Of a DNA stretch of 44,489 bases, positions 14,626 through 23,071 are shown in pieces. Every line of letters starts with the position of its first letter. Position 1 is the stretch's first letter. The position numbers and the translations under genes were made by a program. The stretch is from Clostridia bacterium. GTDB lineage: Bacteria; Bacillota; Clostridia; Christensenellales; CAG-138. The stretch lies in NCBI GenBank assembly GCA_017395105.1, contig JAFPWD010000037.1:1-44489 (forward strand). Direction: 5' to 3'. The notes beneath the pieces were generated by a model, which was not told the origin of the DNA, made no database searches, and saw nothing but the letters and a program-made list of their open reading frames with translations.

Positions 14626-15282
14626 TCAGCCCTTCTTGAAAACGATGGGCATGAACTCCTTCATGGTGGCGTTGTCCTTTTCGTTCATGGTGGAGGACTC
14701 GAAGGAGGTGAACTTCAGCTCGCTGCCGTTGACGGAGAATTCAACGACCTGATTATCGCCGTTATCCTCGGTCATGGTGAGCTTGTTGCCTTCAACGGTG
14801 TACTTGCCATTGCCGGTCAAGCCGCCGAGGTCGATCTCGTCGCCATTCTCATCCTTCATCATTTTTTCGCCGAGCTCATCCCAGGAGCTTACGCCCATCA
14901 TTTCGAGGAGCGCTTCATCGCCGAGCATGCCGCCCAATGCGGTTTTGAACATCTCGGCCATGATCTGACCGAGCTTCGACATCATGGTCTTTGCGCTCTG
15001 CTCGTCAGCCTCGGCCTTGAAATTGCCGTCCTTATCGAACTCGTAGGAGATCTTCAGAGAGAGGCCGCTGAAATCGACGGCAGAAAGGTCGATACCCAGC
15101 TCCGAGGTGCTTTCGCTGGCAACCTGCTTCTGCATATAGCTCGAAAAATCGAGCTCTGCATTCCATTTTCCGATAAGGGGATTGGTGGGATTCTTTTTGC
15201 AGGCGGCAAGCGCCGGCACGAGCATCGCGGCGATCAGCAGCAGCGCCATAGCGCGCGAAAGGGTTCTTGTAAGCTTCTTCAT
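14626..15282 (-). CDS. Lipoprotein of unknown function (lipocalin-like)
   Basis: This 218-residue lipoprotein has a signal peptide with a clear lipobox (LVPALAAC, acylated Cys at about residue 27). The mature part begins with PLIGKWNAELD and contains alternating strands such as GKYTVEGNKLTMTEDN and VVEFSVNGSELKF. This is the pattern of small lipocalin-like beta-barrel lipoproteins common in Clostridia; no ligand can be inferred. A helical, Met/Leu-rich insert (about 95-150) interrupts the strands. The start at 15282 is preferred over upstream ATGs because AGGAGG lies 8-10 nt before it and the promoter (15337-15365) would overlap a longer frame. The PrsA-like gene lies upstream on the same strand, but this gene has its own promoter. 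Confidence 0.75.
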   Translation of the reverse strand: MKKLTRTLSRAMALLLIAAMLVPALAACKKNPTNPLIGKWNAELDFSSYMQKQVASESTSELGIDLSAVDFSGLSLKISYEFDKDGNFKAEADEQSAKTMMSKLGQIMAEMFKTALGGMLGDEALLEMMGVSSWDELGEKMMKDENGDEIDLGGLTGNGKYTVEGNKLTMTEDNGDNQVVEFSVNGSELKFTSFESSTMNEKDNATMKEFMPIVFKKG

Positions 15283-15336
15283 TTTGTTTTTCCTCCTAAT
15301 GTGTTCGTTTCGCCGCACATGCGGCTTAACGGGATA

Positions 15337-15365
15337 ATTATATTTCACATTGCGGCTCAAGTCAA
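15337..15365 (-). promoter_or_regulatory. Sigma-A promoter of the lipoprotein gene
   Basis: TTGACT (15360-15365), a 17-nt spacer and a perfect TATAAT (15337-15342) on the minus strand. Just downstream in the leader is a perfect GCCGCATGTGCGGC palindrome (15312-15325) that can form a small hairpin or bind a dimeric regulator. Confidence 0.8.
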
Positions 15366-15383
15366 TATCGGAGCCCGAGCTTA

Positions 15384-16844
15384 TCAGCCAACGCTGTAAT
15401 GATCGCTGATATAGTGCGCGATCAGTTCATCGTTGAACTCGATGCTCATGCCGCTCTTCCACTGCTCGAAAACGCTCTGGAAATGCTCCTGCTCCTTTTC
15501 CTGCCTGCAGGCTGCGGCAACTGCGGCGTAAATGGGATCGTTTTCATTGCCGAGATCGAGCTTGGCTTCGCCGCTCTCGAGCTCCTCGTTTATGTAGATG
15601 AAGTGGATCCCGCCGTTGAAAACGTTTGTGCGCACCTCGGCAATCCTATGGCCGTCCGTGGTTTCATAAAACACAATGCCGTATTTCTCAATGGGCGGCT
15701 GCGCGGGCTCTGAGCCATCGGGAGAGGGCGCGGGCATCCAGTTCTCGCCGTATTTGAGTATGCAGGCGGCCTCGCCGAAGCCCTCGAAATAATTGCCTGT
15801 GATCGATTCGTGAACAAGGTAGCCATGCTCGCGGAAGCCCGCCGAGGAGTCGCCGAATTCAAGAACCTCCTCGGGATCGGGGGGAGTCAAAACCAAATCG
15901 GAGTTATAGTCCGCATTTGAAACGAAGCGCGAAACGAAATCATCAAGGCTTATGCCGCCCTGAAGCGCTGCGCGAACCTCGTTCAGTATAGCATTCTGCT
16001 TGCTGCCGAAAACGCCTTCCTCCTCGGGAACGTTCATGCAGTTTTCAAACTGCACGAGAAGATGCTTAACGTTGAACATGCCCTCGGGCGTGTAGAGCGG
16101 CGGCAGCGCCTGCCCTCCGAGATAGGCGTTGTAGTTTTCAGCGAAAGCGATGTTGCTCTCCGTATAAAGCGCCTTGTCGTTCTCAAGCTGCGCATTGAAG
16201 AACTCCTCCACCTTCGCATCTTCGATCACGATGTCTTCAACGGTGCGCTCGCGCAGCTTCATGATGCGCATGGACTTTAGCATATCCTCGGTCATCATCT
16301 GCTTATAGGATTCCACGGTATGGCCGTGCTCACCGAGCATCGCTTCAAGCTCCTCGAGCTGCGCCTTGCGAATCTCCTCGGGATCGGTGACATTTTCATC
16401 AACGCGCATCTGCGAGAGCAGGGTATTGAAGGAGTCCTCGCTCCTTTTCTGAACGAGCAGCTCGTCCTCAGCGGTGAGCTCGATGCCAAGCTCGTCGCAG
16501 CGGTTGAGAAGCACGCCCGCTTCCGTGAGTCGAGCGATTATCGTGCTGTTGAGATCGGAAACGTAGGCCGCATAGGGGGCGTATGCTTCGTATTCGTTGA
16601 GGAAGTCCTGCATCGTGAACTCGATCGAGCCGACCTTGCCGATGATTATCTTGTTCGGATCGGAGTCGTGACCGTGGTCGTGGTCGTGCGGGGCTTTGGT
16701 GGGAGCATCGGTGAGAGAGGCAGTGGGCTCGGCGCTCTGCGAGGGCGAATTCCCCTCCCCCTTGTTGTCCGAGCATGCTGCGAGCGGCGCAAGAAGCATC
16801 GCGGATGCAAGCAGTGCAGCGGCAATCTTGGTAAGTTTCTTCAT
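15384..16844 (-). CDS. PrsA/SurA-like peptidyl-prolyl isomerase family lipoprotein with His-rich patch
   Basis: This 486-residue lipoprotein has a lipobox (LLAPLAAC, Cys near 24). After a low-complexity Ser/Pro/Thr segment comes HDHDHGHDSD (about residues 52-61), an unusual His/Asp cluster capable of binding metal. From there the protein follows the SurA/PrsA foldase layout: a helical chaperone domain (VGSIEFTMQDFLNEYE...), a parvulin-like segment starting NVKHLLVQF that corresponds to the 'RASHILV' strand of rotamases, and a long C-terminal helix. The parvulin part is interrupted and diverged, so isomerase activity is doubtful and a holdase role is more likely. It would act on exported proteins at the outer face of the membrane, useful in a cell with many secreted proteins. 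GGAGG lies 8-9 nt before the ATG. Confidence 0.75.
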   Translation of the reverse strand: MKKLTKIAAALLASAMLLAPLAACSDNKGEGNSPSQSAEPTASLTDAPTKAPHDHDHGHDSDPNKIIIGKVGSIEFTMQDFLNEYEAYAPYAAYVSDLNSTIIARLTEAGVLLNRCDELGIELTAEDELLVQKRSEDSFNTLLSQMRVDENVTDPEEIRKAQLEELEAMLGEHGHTVESYKQMMTEDMLKSMRIMKLRERTVEDIVIEDAKVEEFFNAQLENDKALYTESNIAFAENYNAYLGGQALPPLYTPEGMFNVKHLLVQFENCMNVPEEEGVFGSKQNAILNEVRAALQGGISLDDFVSRFVSNADYNSDLVLTPPDPEEVLEFGDSSAGFREHGYLVHESITGNYFEGFGEAACILKYGENWMPAPSPDGSEPAQPPIEKYGIVFYETTDGHRIAEVRTNVFNGGIHFIYINEELESGEAKLDLGNENDPIYAAVAAACRQEKEQEHFQSVFEQWKSGMSIEFNDELIAHYISDHYSVG

Positions 16845-16981
16845 TTGATCTATCCTCCGTTTCGGATTTTCGTTTTTAATCGATCCTCTGCACACTTTTG
16901 TGCTGAGAAATGATATTATAGCATATTCTTTATAAAAAACAAATAGAAAAAAGCTGTTTGCGAATAATTTTTATCTCGGCG

Positions 16982-17010
16982 TTGTCAAAACGCAAAGCTC
17001 GTGGTATAAT
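16982..17010 (+). promoter_or_regulatory. Sigma-A promoter of the cytidylate-kinase-like gene
   Basis: TTGTCA (16982-16987), a 17-nt spacer and TATAAT (17005-17010). Transcription would begin near 17017, which rules out translation from the ATG at 17016 and supports the start at 17100. Confidence 0.75.
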
Positions 17011-17099
17011 ATACTATGAACAAGCTGCATGGGGGCACCAATCGCCGCCCGGCTCGGGCGAGGAGTCCTTTCAAAAAACGAGAGAATGGAGGAAAAACC

Positions 17100-17717
17100 A
17101 TGTATAACGTTATAACCATTTCAAGGCAGTTCGGCAGCGGCGGCAGGGAGCTTGGAAGAAGGCTTGCCGAGAAGCTCGGCTTCGCTTATTACGACGACGA
17201 GATAATCGCCGAGATATCCAAGCGCACCCAGCTTTCCGAGGAGTACGTTCAGCAGATAGTGGAGCACCGCCCCGTAACGCTGATGCCGATAACGATCGGT
17301 CACAGCTTCTATCCGGTTCAGCATCCTTTGATGGAGCAGAGCCAGAATATCTATCAGGAGCAGGCGCGGATCATCAACGAGATGAGCGAAAAATCCCCCT
17401 GCGTTATCGTCGGCTGCTGCGGCGACTATATCCTGCGCGAAAAGAGGCTTTTGCGCCTGTTCGTCTATGCGGATATGAACTCCAAGGTCGAGCGCTGCCG
17501 CCTTAAAGCGCCCGAAAACGAGCATCTGACCGTTAAGGAGCTCCGCAAGCAGATAACCAAGGTTGAAAAGAACCGCGCCAAGTACTATGAATTCTACACC
17601 GGCAGAAAATGGGGCGATAAGCTCAACTACGACCTTATGGTGAACACCACCAACACCGATATCAAGCTCATCGTGGACGTTATCGCAAGGATGTTCGATA
17701 AGAATATTACGGAGTGA
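17100..17717 (+). CDS. Cytidylate-kinase-like family protein
   Basis: This 205-residue P-loop protein belongs to the 'cytidylate kinase-like' family, which resembles Cmk but is not established as a CMP kinase. It opens with VITISRQFGSGGRELGRRLAEKLG, where GSGGRELG is the divergent phosphate-binding loop, followed by YYDDEIIAEIS, the acidic segment seen throughout the family. CVIVGCCGDYIL and the RLFVYADM strand belong to the core sheet, and the KNRAKYYEFYTGRKWGD segment is the lid and base-recognition region. The ATG at 17100 has a GGAGG SD 8 nt upstream. The gene stands alone between its promoter and the terminator 17786-17828. The physiological substrate is unknown. Confidence 0.85.
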   Translation: MYNVITISRQFGSGGRELGRRLAEKLGFAYYDDEIIAEISKRTQLSEEYVQQIVEHRPVTLMPITIGHSFYPVQHPLMEQSQNIYQEQARIINEMSEKSPCVIVGCCGDYILREKRLLRLFVYADMNSKVERCRLKAPENEHLTVKELRKQITKVEKNRAKYYEFYTGRKWGDKLNYDLMVNTTNTDIKLIVDVIARMFDKNITE

Positions 17718-17733
17718 AAGCGGCTTGATCGAT

Positions 17734-17770
17734 AGTGAATAGTTGAGGTTGAAATTCCAAGGGAATTTCT
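17734..17770. repeat. Dispersed hairpin repeat, copy 1
   Basis: The segment starts AGTGAATAGTTGAGGT and contains GAAATTCC-AAG-GGAATTTC, a perfect 8-bp inverted repeat. Copy 2 at 26401-26438 shares the same lead-in and a slightly longer version of the hairpin. Both copies lie between genes. It looks like a short non-autonomous repeat (REP or MITE remnant). Confidence 0.65.
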
Positions 17771-17785
17771 TATGATTTGATATTC

Positions 17786-17828
17786 AAAAACCCGCTTAAG
17801 GGCGTATGCGCCACAAAGCGGGTTTTTT
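17786..17828. terminator. Bidirectional terminator
   Basis: AACCCGCTT (17789-17797) pairs with AAGCGGGTT. T-runs follow in both directions, so it can end both the rightward kinase-like gene and the leftward trkA-trkH-glgA-CPBP cluster. Confidence 0.85.
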
Positions 17829-17841
17829 ACTTTGGATCGAA

Positions 17842-18549
17842 CTAAAACAGGGAAGGGATGATGCGGATCAGCCAATCATAAACGCCGTGCATCACGATAA
17901 GCGAAATCAGGGTGCAGCTTTTCAACTTGAGGCGCAGCGCAGCGAACACGATCGCAATTATGAAAATAAAAACGAGGTTGGCGGGATCGGAGCCGTTTAT
18001 GATATGGAGGAGTGCGAACAGCAGCGAGGAGCCGAGTACTGCGGCACGATCCGTCTTGAATACACGCTTGAACTTTTCATAGAAGAAGCAGCGGGAAAGA
18101 AATTCCTCGCTTGCGCCGATCGCGATCAAGAAGTACGCAAGCTTGTAAAGGCTGTTGAAAAGACTGATCTCGCTTTTTGCGGGTGTAAAAGTTATGATCC
18201 CCAGAGCATCAAGCAGGTAAAGCAGACCGTGTGTGGCAGCGAAGACCAATATGCCGAGCACAATGCCGGTTATAAGCTGCGCGGGCAGTCCGCGCTTCGT
18301 GGGGCGAAGCGTCACAAGCCTATCGCACCTGATAATGAGTATCACGATGGCGGGAAGGGCAGGGAGCCATGCAAGCGGAAATGTAAGCGCAAGCTGCAAT
18401 CCCTTCGGAAAGCCTGTTAAAACATTCCGCTGAAAGAGCATCACTCCACAGCCCACAAGCATCGTCAGAACGAACCCGACGGCAATATCGACCTTTTCAT
18501 TCTTGCGTTCGGAGCTTGTAAGATTCGTTTTGATCTCGCCGTTTATCAA
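17842..18549 (-). CDS. CPBP family intramembrane metalloprotease
   Basis: This 235-residue membrane protein belongs to the CPBP/Abi family (relatives of Rce1 CAAX proteases and bacteriocin-immunity proteins). About six to seven hydrophobic segments are visible. The active-site motifs are present: EExxxR as SEEFLSRCFFYE around residues 143-154, FALLHI around 178-183, and the third conserved histidine in MHGVYDW near 222. It starts 4 nt after the glgA stop, so it is probably cotranscribed and translationally coupled. Its substrate is unknown, and the link to glycogen synthase is by position only. Confidence 0.85.
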   Translation of the reverse strand: MINGEIKTNLTSSERKNEKVDIAVGFVLTMLVGCGVMLFQRNVLTGFPKGLQLALTFPLAWLPALPAIVILIIRCDRLVTLRPTKRGLPAQLITGIVLGILVFAATHGLLYLLDALGIITFTPAKSEISLFNSLYKLAYFLIAIGASEEFLSRCFFYEKFKRVFKTDRAAVLGSSLLFALLHIINGSDPANLVFIFIIAIVFAALRLKLKSCTLISLIVMHGVYDWLIRIIPSLF

Positions 18550-18553
18550 TGCC

Positions 18554-19996
18554 CTAATACCTTTCGTCTATCCTATGATACAGCTCAAGATACTTCTTCG
18601 CGCTCTCATCCCAGCCGAGGTCGGTATCCATCGCCCTTGCGGCAAGGCGCTTCCACGCCTCGTTATCGTTACGGTACAGCTCCACGGCGGTTTTGCAGGT
18701 TTCGTACAGCTCGTTTGCGGAGTAGTTGTGGAATGAAAAGCCGTTGCCTTCATCGGTGAATTTATTGTACGGTTTAACGGAATCCGCAAGCCCGCCCGTT
18801 TCGCGAACTATCGGCACGCAGCCGTAGCGCAGCGCGATCATCTGCGAAAGTCCGCAGGGCTCGAACGCCGAGGGCATAAGGAACATATCCGCGCCCGCAT
18901 AGAAGCGCCTTGCGAGCGGCTCGTTCATCTCGCAACGGAACGCGATGCGCCCCCTGCCGTACTCCGAGCCGGCGAGGAAGCCGAAGCGATCCTCCAAGCT
19001 GCGGTCGCCCATGCCGAGAACGGCGATCTGAACGCCCATGTCGAGAAGCCCGGGAAGCGCGGAGAGCACGAGATCGAGCCCCTTTTGATTCGTCAGGCGC
19101 GAGATAACGGCGGCAACCGGCACGAAGGGATCCTCGGCGAGCCCAAGCTCCTTTTGAAGCGCCGCCTTGCATTTATACTTGCCCGTAAAGGACTTTTTGG
19201 AGTAGCGGCAGCAAAGCGCCTTATCCGTCCACGGATTGTATAGCTTGCGGTCGATGCCGTTCAATATGCCCGTTATGCCGTCTGTGCGGCTCGAAAGCAG
19301 TCCGTCCAGCGTTTCGCCGTACATCGGAGTGGTGATCTCCCAAGCGTAGGTCGGGCTGACGGTGGTCACGGTGTCCGCATACACTATGCCCGCCTTCATC
19401 GCGTTGATATGGGAGTAGTATTCGATCTTGGAAAGCCCGTGCTGACCGATGGACAGCAGCTCGTTTGCAAACTGCGGGCTCATAAGCCCCTGATAGCGCA
19501 GGTTGTGGATCGTGAAAACGGTTTTCACGCGCTCAAATTCGGGGCAAACACGGTACTGCTCGTTCAGAAGCAGCGCGATAAGCCCGGTTTGCCAGTCGTT
19601 CAGATGGATGATATCGGGAACGAGGTGCAGCATCAGCATCATCTCGAGCGCGGCGCGGCAGAAGAAGCAGAACCTTTCCGCCTCAAAGTCGCCGTCCGTA
19701 TAGACGTAATCCTGCTTGAAGTAGTATTCGTTATCGATAAAATACCACTTAACGCCGTCCTGCTCGATCAGCTCGATGCCGACGTACTGGCTGCGCCAGC
19801 CGAGGTTGACGTAAAAATCCGCAACATGAGTCATGCGGCTCTTGTATTCGTCCGCAATGCGGCTGTATTTGGGGATGAGAACGCTGATCTCCGCGCCCTG
19901 CTTTTTAAGAGCGGCGGGAAGTGCGCCCACAACGTCCGCAAGACCGCCTGTTTTGATGAACGGAGCACATTCGCTCGCGATAAGCATAACTTTCAT
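18554..19996 (-). CDS. glgA: Glycogen synthase (ADP-glucose, GT5)
   Basis: This 480-residue glycosyltransferase transfers glucose from ADP-glucose to the growing alpha-1,4-glucan in the cytoplasm (EC 2.4.1.21). The N-terminal KTGGLADV motif (about residues 15-22) is the ADP-glucose binding signature of GT5. Further family motifs include HLNDWQTGLIALLL, the GILNGID segment, and the C-terminal EPCGLSQMIALRYGCVPIVRETGGL that holds the acceptor and phosphate contacts. Its length is normal for the family. No other glycogen gene (glgC, glgB, glgP) is in the window, so the usual operon is split. It follows trkH with a 70-nt gap that contains a tandem repeat, and is followed at once by the CPBP protease. 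GGAGG lies 8 nt before the ATG. Confidence 0.95.
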   Translation of the reverse strand: MKVMLIASECAPFIKTGGLADVVGALPAALKKQGAEISVLIPKYSRIADEYKSRMTHVADFYVNLGWRSQYVGIELIEQDGVKWYFIDNEYYFKQDYVYTDGDFEAERFCFFCRAALEMMLMLHLVPDIIHLNDWQTGLIALLLNEQYRVCPEFERVKTVFTIHNLRYQGLMSPQFANELLSIGQHGLSKIEYYSHINAMKAGIVYADTVTTVSPTYAWEITTPMYGETLDGLLSSRTDGITGILNGIDRKLYNPWTDKALCCRYSKKSFTGKYKCKAALQKELGLAEDPFVPVAAVISRLTNQKGLDLVLSALPGLLDMGVQIAVLGMGDRSLEDRFGFLAGSEYGRGRIAFRCEMNEPLARRFYAGADMFLMPSAFEPCGLSQMIALRYGCVPIVRETGGLADSVKPYNKFTDEGNGFSFHNYSANELYETCKTAVELYRNDNEAWKRLAARAMDTDLGWDESAKKYLELYHRIDERY

Positions 19997-20011
19997 TGGG
20001 ATACCTCCATA

Positions 20012-20063
20012 ATTTCTTCATTAGCCGAAGGCGACTTCATTTCTTCATTAGCGATGCGGCTTC
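20012..20063. repeat. Imperfect tandem repeat between trkH and glgA
   Basis: Two adjacent units of 27 and 25 nt (20012-20038 and 20039-20063) both begin ATTTCTTCATTAGC and end in CTTC. They fill almost the whole gap between the trkH stop and the glgA SD. They look like part of a dispersed palindromic repeat family and can form small hairpins in the transcript. Confidence 0.6.
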
Positions 20064-20066
20064 ATT

Positions 20067-21518
20067 CTATCTAAACGCCGCCCTGTTTCTCCAGGTGCTC
20101 GGCGCAAACAGCAGCAGCATGGGCCAGACCTCGAGGCGGCCGATCAGCATATCGAGCGCGAGCACTATCTTGCTGAGGTAGCTCATGTGTGCGAAATTTT
20201 CAACGGGACCGACCGCGCCGAAGCCGGGGCCGACGTTGAAAATGCAGGCGAATACTGATGAAATGCTGCTTTCGAGGCTGTAGCCGTTCAGCGAAACTAT
20301 CAGTATCGAAAGGAAGGTCAGCGCCATGATGGCGGTGAAATAAACGAGCACCGAGCGCACAACGGGTTCGGCAACGGGCTTGTTGTCGATGCGAAGGGTG
20401 TGAACATATTTGGGGTGAGCAAGACGGCGAAGCTCGTTCCAGCCGTTTTTGAAAAGTATCATCACGCGCGAGGTTTTGATGCCGCCCGCCGTGGAGCCCG
20501 CGCAGCCGCCGAAGAGCATCAGAAGAAGCAGTATGCCTTTTGAAAGGGTCGGCCATTTGTCGAAATCAGCAGAAGCAAAGCCCGTCGTGCTGTAGATCGA
20601 AGCGGCATTGAACGCGGAATGATGCAGCGCTTCGCCGAAGCTTGCGAATTGCGAGCGGGTGTTAAGAGTAAGTATAACGACCGCGGCGGCGTAGATGCCG
20701 AGGAACCAGCGCAGCTCCTCGCTCTTGAACGCAACGCCGAATCTTTTAAGCAGAATATAGAAATAAAGGTTGAAGTTGACCGCGAAAAGCATCATGAAAA
20801 CGCCCGCCACGATCTGAAGATAGGTGGATTGACCGATGAAGCCCGCATCGAGCACCATGAAGCCTCCCGTTCCCGCCGTGCTCATCGCGGTGGTGAAAGC
20901 GGCGTAGGGGCTCATGCCGCCAACGAGCAGCAGAAGCGCCTCGATTATCATCAAAACGAAATATATTGCATAGAGTATCAGCGCGGTATCCTTGGCTTTT
21001 GCAACCAGCTTTCCAACGCTCGGGCCAGGAACCTCGGCGCGCATTATGTGCATCGAGCGCTCCTTGGAGAGCGGAAGCACCGCCATAACGAAAACAAGCA
21101 CGCCCATGCCGCCAACGAAGATTATGAGGCAGCGCCAAAAGCCGATGCCGTGCGGGATTTTGCTTATCGCCTCGCAGACCGTTGCGCCCGTGGTGGTGAA
21201 GCCGGACGCCGTTTCAAAAACCGCGTCGATATAATTGGTAAAGATTCCGCCGAAGAGGAAGGGAAGAGCGCCGAGAAGGGACATAAGAAGCCACGAGAGC
21301 GCAACCACAACAAAGCCCTCCTTCGCGTAAAAGGAGGTTTTGGTGGGACGTATCATAAGAAGCCCCGTGCCTATCGCAGCGATTATCACGTCCGAAAGCA
21401 CGAGCGCCACAAGATCCTTGCCGCCCGTGAAAACGGAGATGACGATGCAGCTAACCATCAGCGCCGCCATGCTGAGAAGGATCTTTCCCAGCATGTTGAA
21501 AACCATTTTATAATTCAA
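20067..21518 (-). CDS. trkH: Trk/Ktr potassium uptake channel subunit
   Basis: This 483-residue membrane protein of the TrkH/KtrB family forms the K+-conducting pore. Four pore loops, one per M1-P-M2 repeat, are recognisable by their selectivity-filter glycines: TTTGATV, STAGTGGF, STTGFAS and NVGPGFG. The loop region GGCAGSTAGGIKTSR, conserved in TrkH/KtrB and thought to gate the pore, is also present. It lies 32 nt after trkA, the gene of its NAD/ATP-binding regulatory partner, in the same operon. An SD is weak; translation may be coupled to trkA. Confidence 0.93.
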   Translation of the reverse strand: MNYKMVFNMLGKILLSMAALMVSCIVISVFTGGKDLVALVLSDVIIAAIGTGLLMIRPTKTSFYAKEGFVVVALSWLLMSLLGALPFLFGGIFTNYIDAVFETASGFTTTGATVCEAISKIPHGIGFWRCLIIFVGGMGVLVFVMAVLPLSKERSMHIMRAEVPGPSVGKLVAKAKDTALILYAIYFVLMIIEALLLLVGGMSPYAAFTTAMSTAGTGGFMVLDAGFIGQSTYLQIVAGVFMMLFAVNFNLYFYILLKRFGVAFKSEELRWFLGIYAAAVVILTLNTRSQFASFGEALHHSAFNAASIYSTTGFASADFDKWPTLSKGILLLLMLFGGCAGSTAGGIKTSRVMILFKNGWNELRRLAHPKYVHTLRIDNKPVAEPVVRSVLVYFTAIMALTFLSILIVSLNGYSLESSISSVFACIFNVGPGFGAVGPVENFAHMSYLSKIVLALDMLIGRLEVWPMLLLFAPSTWRNRAAFR

Positions 21519-21550
21519 ATTTTATGCTCCAAATTATAAAAATCTATTTG

Positions 21551-22933
21551 TCAGCGTATCGGCCCCGTTAGGATGCCTGTAAGGTCGTTGAACATCTTTT
21601 TCATCGTTACTATTATAACGCTGTCGCCCGATTGAATGAAGTCGTTGCCGCCCGGGATGATGGTTTTGCCATGCCGAACGATGCAGGCGATCAAAAGATC
21701 CTTCTGAAGATAGCGGTTCAGCTCCTTGAGCGGCATTCCGTACATAGGGTGGCTGCCCTTTGCGGCGAACTCGAGCGCCTCTATGCGCCCGCCAACGAGC
21801 TCATGCACGGTTTCAACGCTGCTTTCATCGGGGCTGCAGCTCATAGCGCGAACGAAGGTCAGGATCTTGTTTGCGGTCAGCTGCTTGGTGGAGATTATCG
21901 AATCGATGGCGTTATCGGGAAGAACCGTGGTAAGATTTTCGTTGTTTACCTTAACTATAACCGTGCCCGCGCCCTGCCACTTCGCGGAGATGCCGCTGAT
22001 GAGGTTCGTTTCATCCATGCCGGTGAGCGCGATGAAAGCATCCACGCTGTCGAGCCCCTCCTCCATCAAAAGGTCGTGGTCGGTGTTATCGCCGTGGATA
22101 ACAAGGGCGCTTTTGAGCTCCTCGCTCAAAAATGCGGCGCGCTCGGCGTTGCTTTCGATTATTTTAACCTGTATGCCGCCCGCCTTTTCGACTTCGTGCG
22201 TGAGGTAGTACGCGATGCGGCTGCCGCCGATGACCATTACATTGCGAATCTTTTTCTGCTTATCGGGGTAGACCGTGCGAAGGAACTTGGCAAGCTCCTC
22301 GGGTGCGGCGGTGATATGGATTTTATCGCCCGCTTCGAGCTTGAAATCGCCCTTGGGGATATAGCAGTTTTCGCCGCGCTGGATGGCGCAGATAAGCATT
22401 TTTATATGGAATTTCTTGTGAAAATCCATAAGGGAGAGCCCGCAGAGAGGGTTATCCTCCTTGAGGCGAATGCCAACCAGCTCCACCTTGCCCTTAGCGA
22501 AGGTTTCAACGTTCAGCGCGCTCGGTATGCGCAGAAGCCTCGAAATTTCCTCCGCCGCCGCAAGATCGGGGTTCACGGCCATGGAGAGGCCGAGCTCCTC
22601 GCTCAAGAAGTTGAGCTGCGCCGAATTGATGGGGTCGCGAACGCGCGCTATGGTGCGATACGCGCCGAGCTTATGCGCGATAAGGCAGCAGAGCATATTA
22701 ACCTCATCATGCGCGGTGGCGGCAATGAGAACGTCGGCCTCGCTAACTCCGGCCTCGCGCTGAACGCGGTAATCCGCGCCGTTGCCCTCCATGCAGATGG
22801 CATCCATCTCGTTTGCGGCGCGATCGAGAACCTCGGTGCTTTCATCGATAACGACGATGTCATGCCCCTCGAGGCTAAGCTTTTTCGCTATGGTTCTTCC
22901 GACCTTGCCCGCGCCGACAACTACGATCTTCAT
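21551..22933 (-). CDS. trkA: Trk potassium transporter regulatory subunit TrkA
   Basis: This 460-residue cytoplasmic protein has two RCK modules in tandem. The first begins MKIVVVGAGKVGRTIA, a GxGxxG Rossmann fold for NAD(H), followed by its TrkA_C domain. The second starts near residue 228 with IRNVMVIGGSRIAYYLT and ends in a second TrkA_C domain. The duplicated architecture is that of classical TrkA and not of the shorter KtrA. It assembles under TrkH and opens or closes the pore with nucleotide binding. It is the first gene of the cluster trkA-trkH-glgA-CPBP, with an AAGGAG SD and the promoter 23003-23031. Confidence 0.94.
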   Translation of the reverse strand: MKIVVVGAGKVGRTIAKKLSLEGHDIVVIDESTEVLDRAANEMDAICMEGNGADYRVQREAGVSEADVLIAATAHDEVNMLCCLIAHKLGAYRTIARVRDPINSAQLNFLSEELGLSMAVNPDLAAAEEISRLLRIPSALNVETFAKGKVELVGIRLKEDNPLCGLSLMDFHKKFHIKMLICAIQRGENCYIPKGDFKLEAGDKIHITAAPEELAKFLRTVYPDKQKKIRNVMVIGGSRIAYYLTHEVEKAGGIQVKIIESNAERAAFLSEELKSALVIHGDNTDHDLLMEEGLDSVDAFIALTGMDETNLISGISAKWQGAGTVIVKVNNENLTTVLPDNAIDSIISTKQLTANKILTFVRAMSCSPDESSVETVHELVGGRIEALEFAAKGSHPMYGMPLKELNRYLQKDLLIACIVRHGKTIIPGGNDFIQSGDSVIIVTMKKMFNDLTGILTGPIR

Positions 22934-22965
22934 AAAAAATCGCTCCTTGAAAATTCAGCGGAACG

Positions 22966-23031
22966 GGAACGCATTCCCGCTCTTTAGGATAAAAACGAAT
23001 GAATTATAGTACTTTTTTTACAAAAAAGCAA
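22966..23031 (-). promoter_or_regulatory. Promoter and leader palindrome of the trkA operon
   Basis: TTGCTT (23026-23031), a 17-nt spacer and TATAAT (23003-23008) on the minus strand form the promoter, whose -35 lies inside the terminator of the CotH gene. About 25 nt downstream of the -10 is a GGGAACGCATTCCC inverted repeat (22966-22979), which could be an operator or leader hairpin. Confidence 0.6.
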
Positions 23032-23067
23032 TATGCCGCGCAGGGTTTTTCGCCCTGCTGCGGCATT
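23022..23067 (-). terminator. Terminator of the CotH gene
   Basis: ATGCCGC-GCAGGG pairs with CCCTGC-GCGGCAT (one bulge) and is followed, after ATTGC, by six T on the minus strand. It ends the CotH gene 5 nt after the stop codon and overlaps the trkA -35. Confidence 0.9.
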
Positions 23068-23071
23068 ATAT

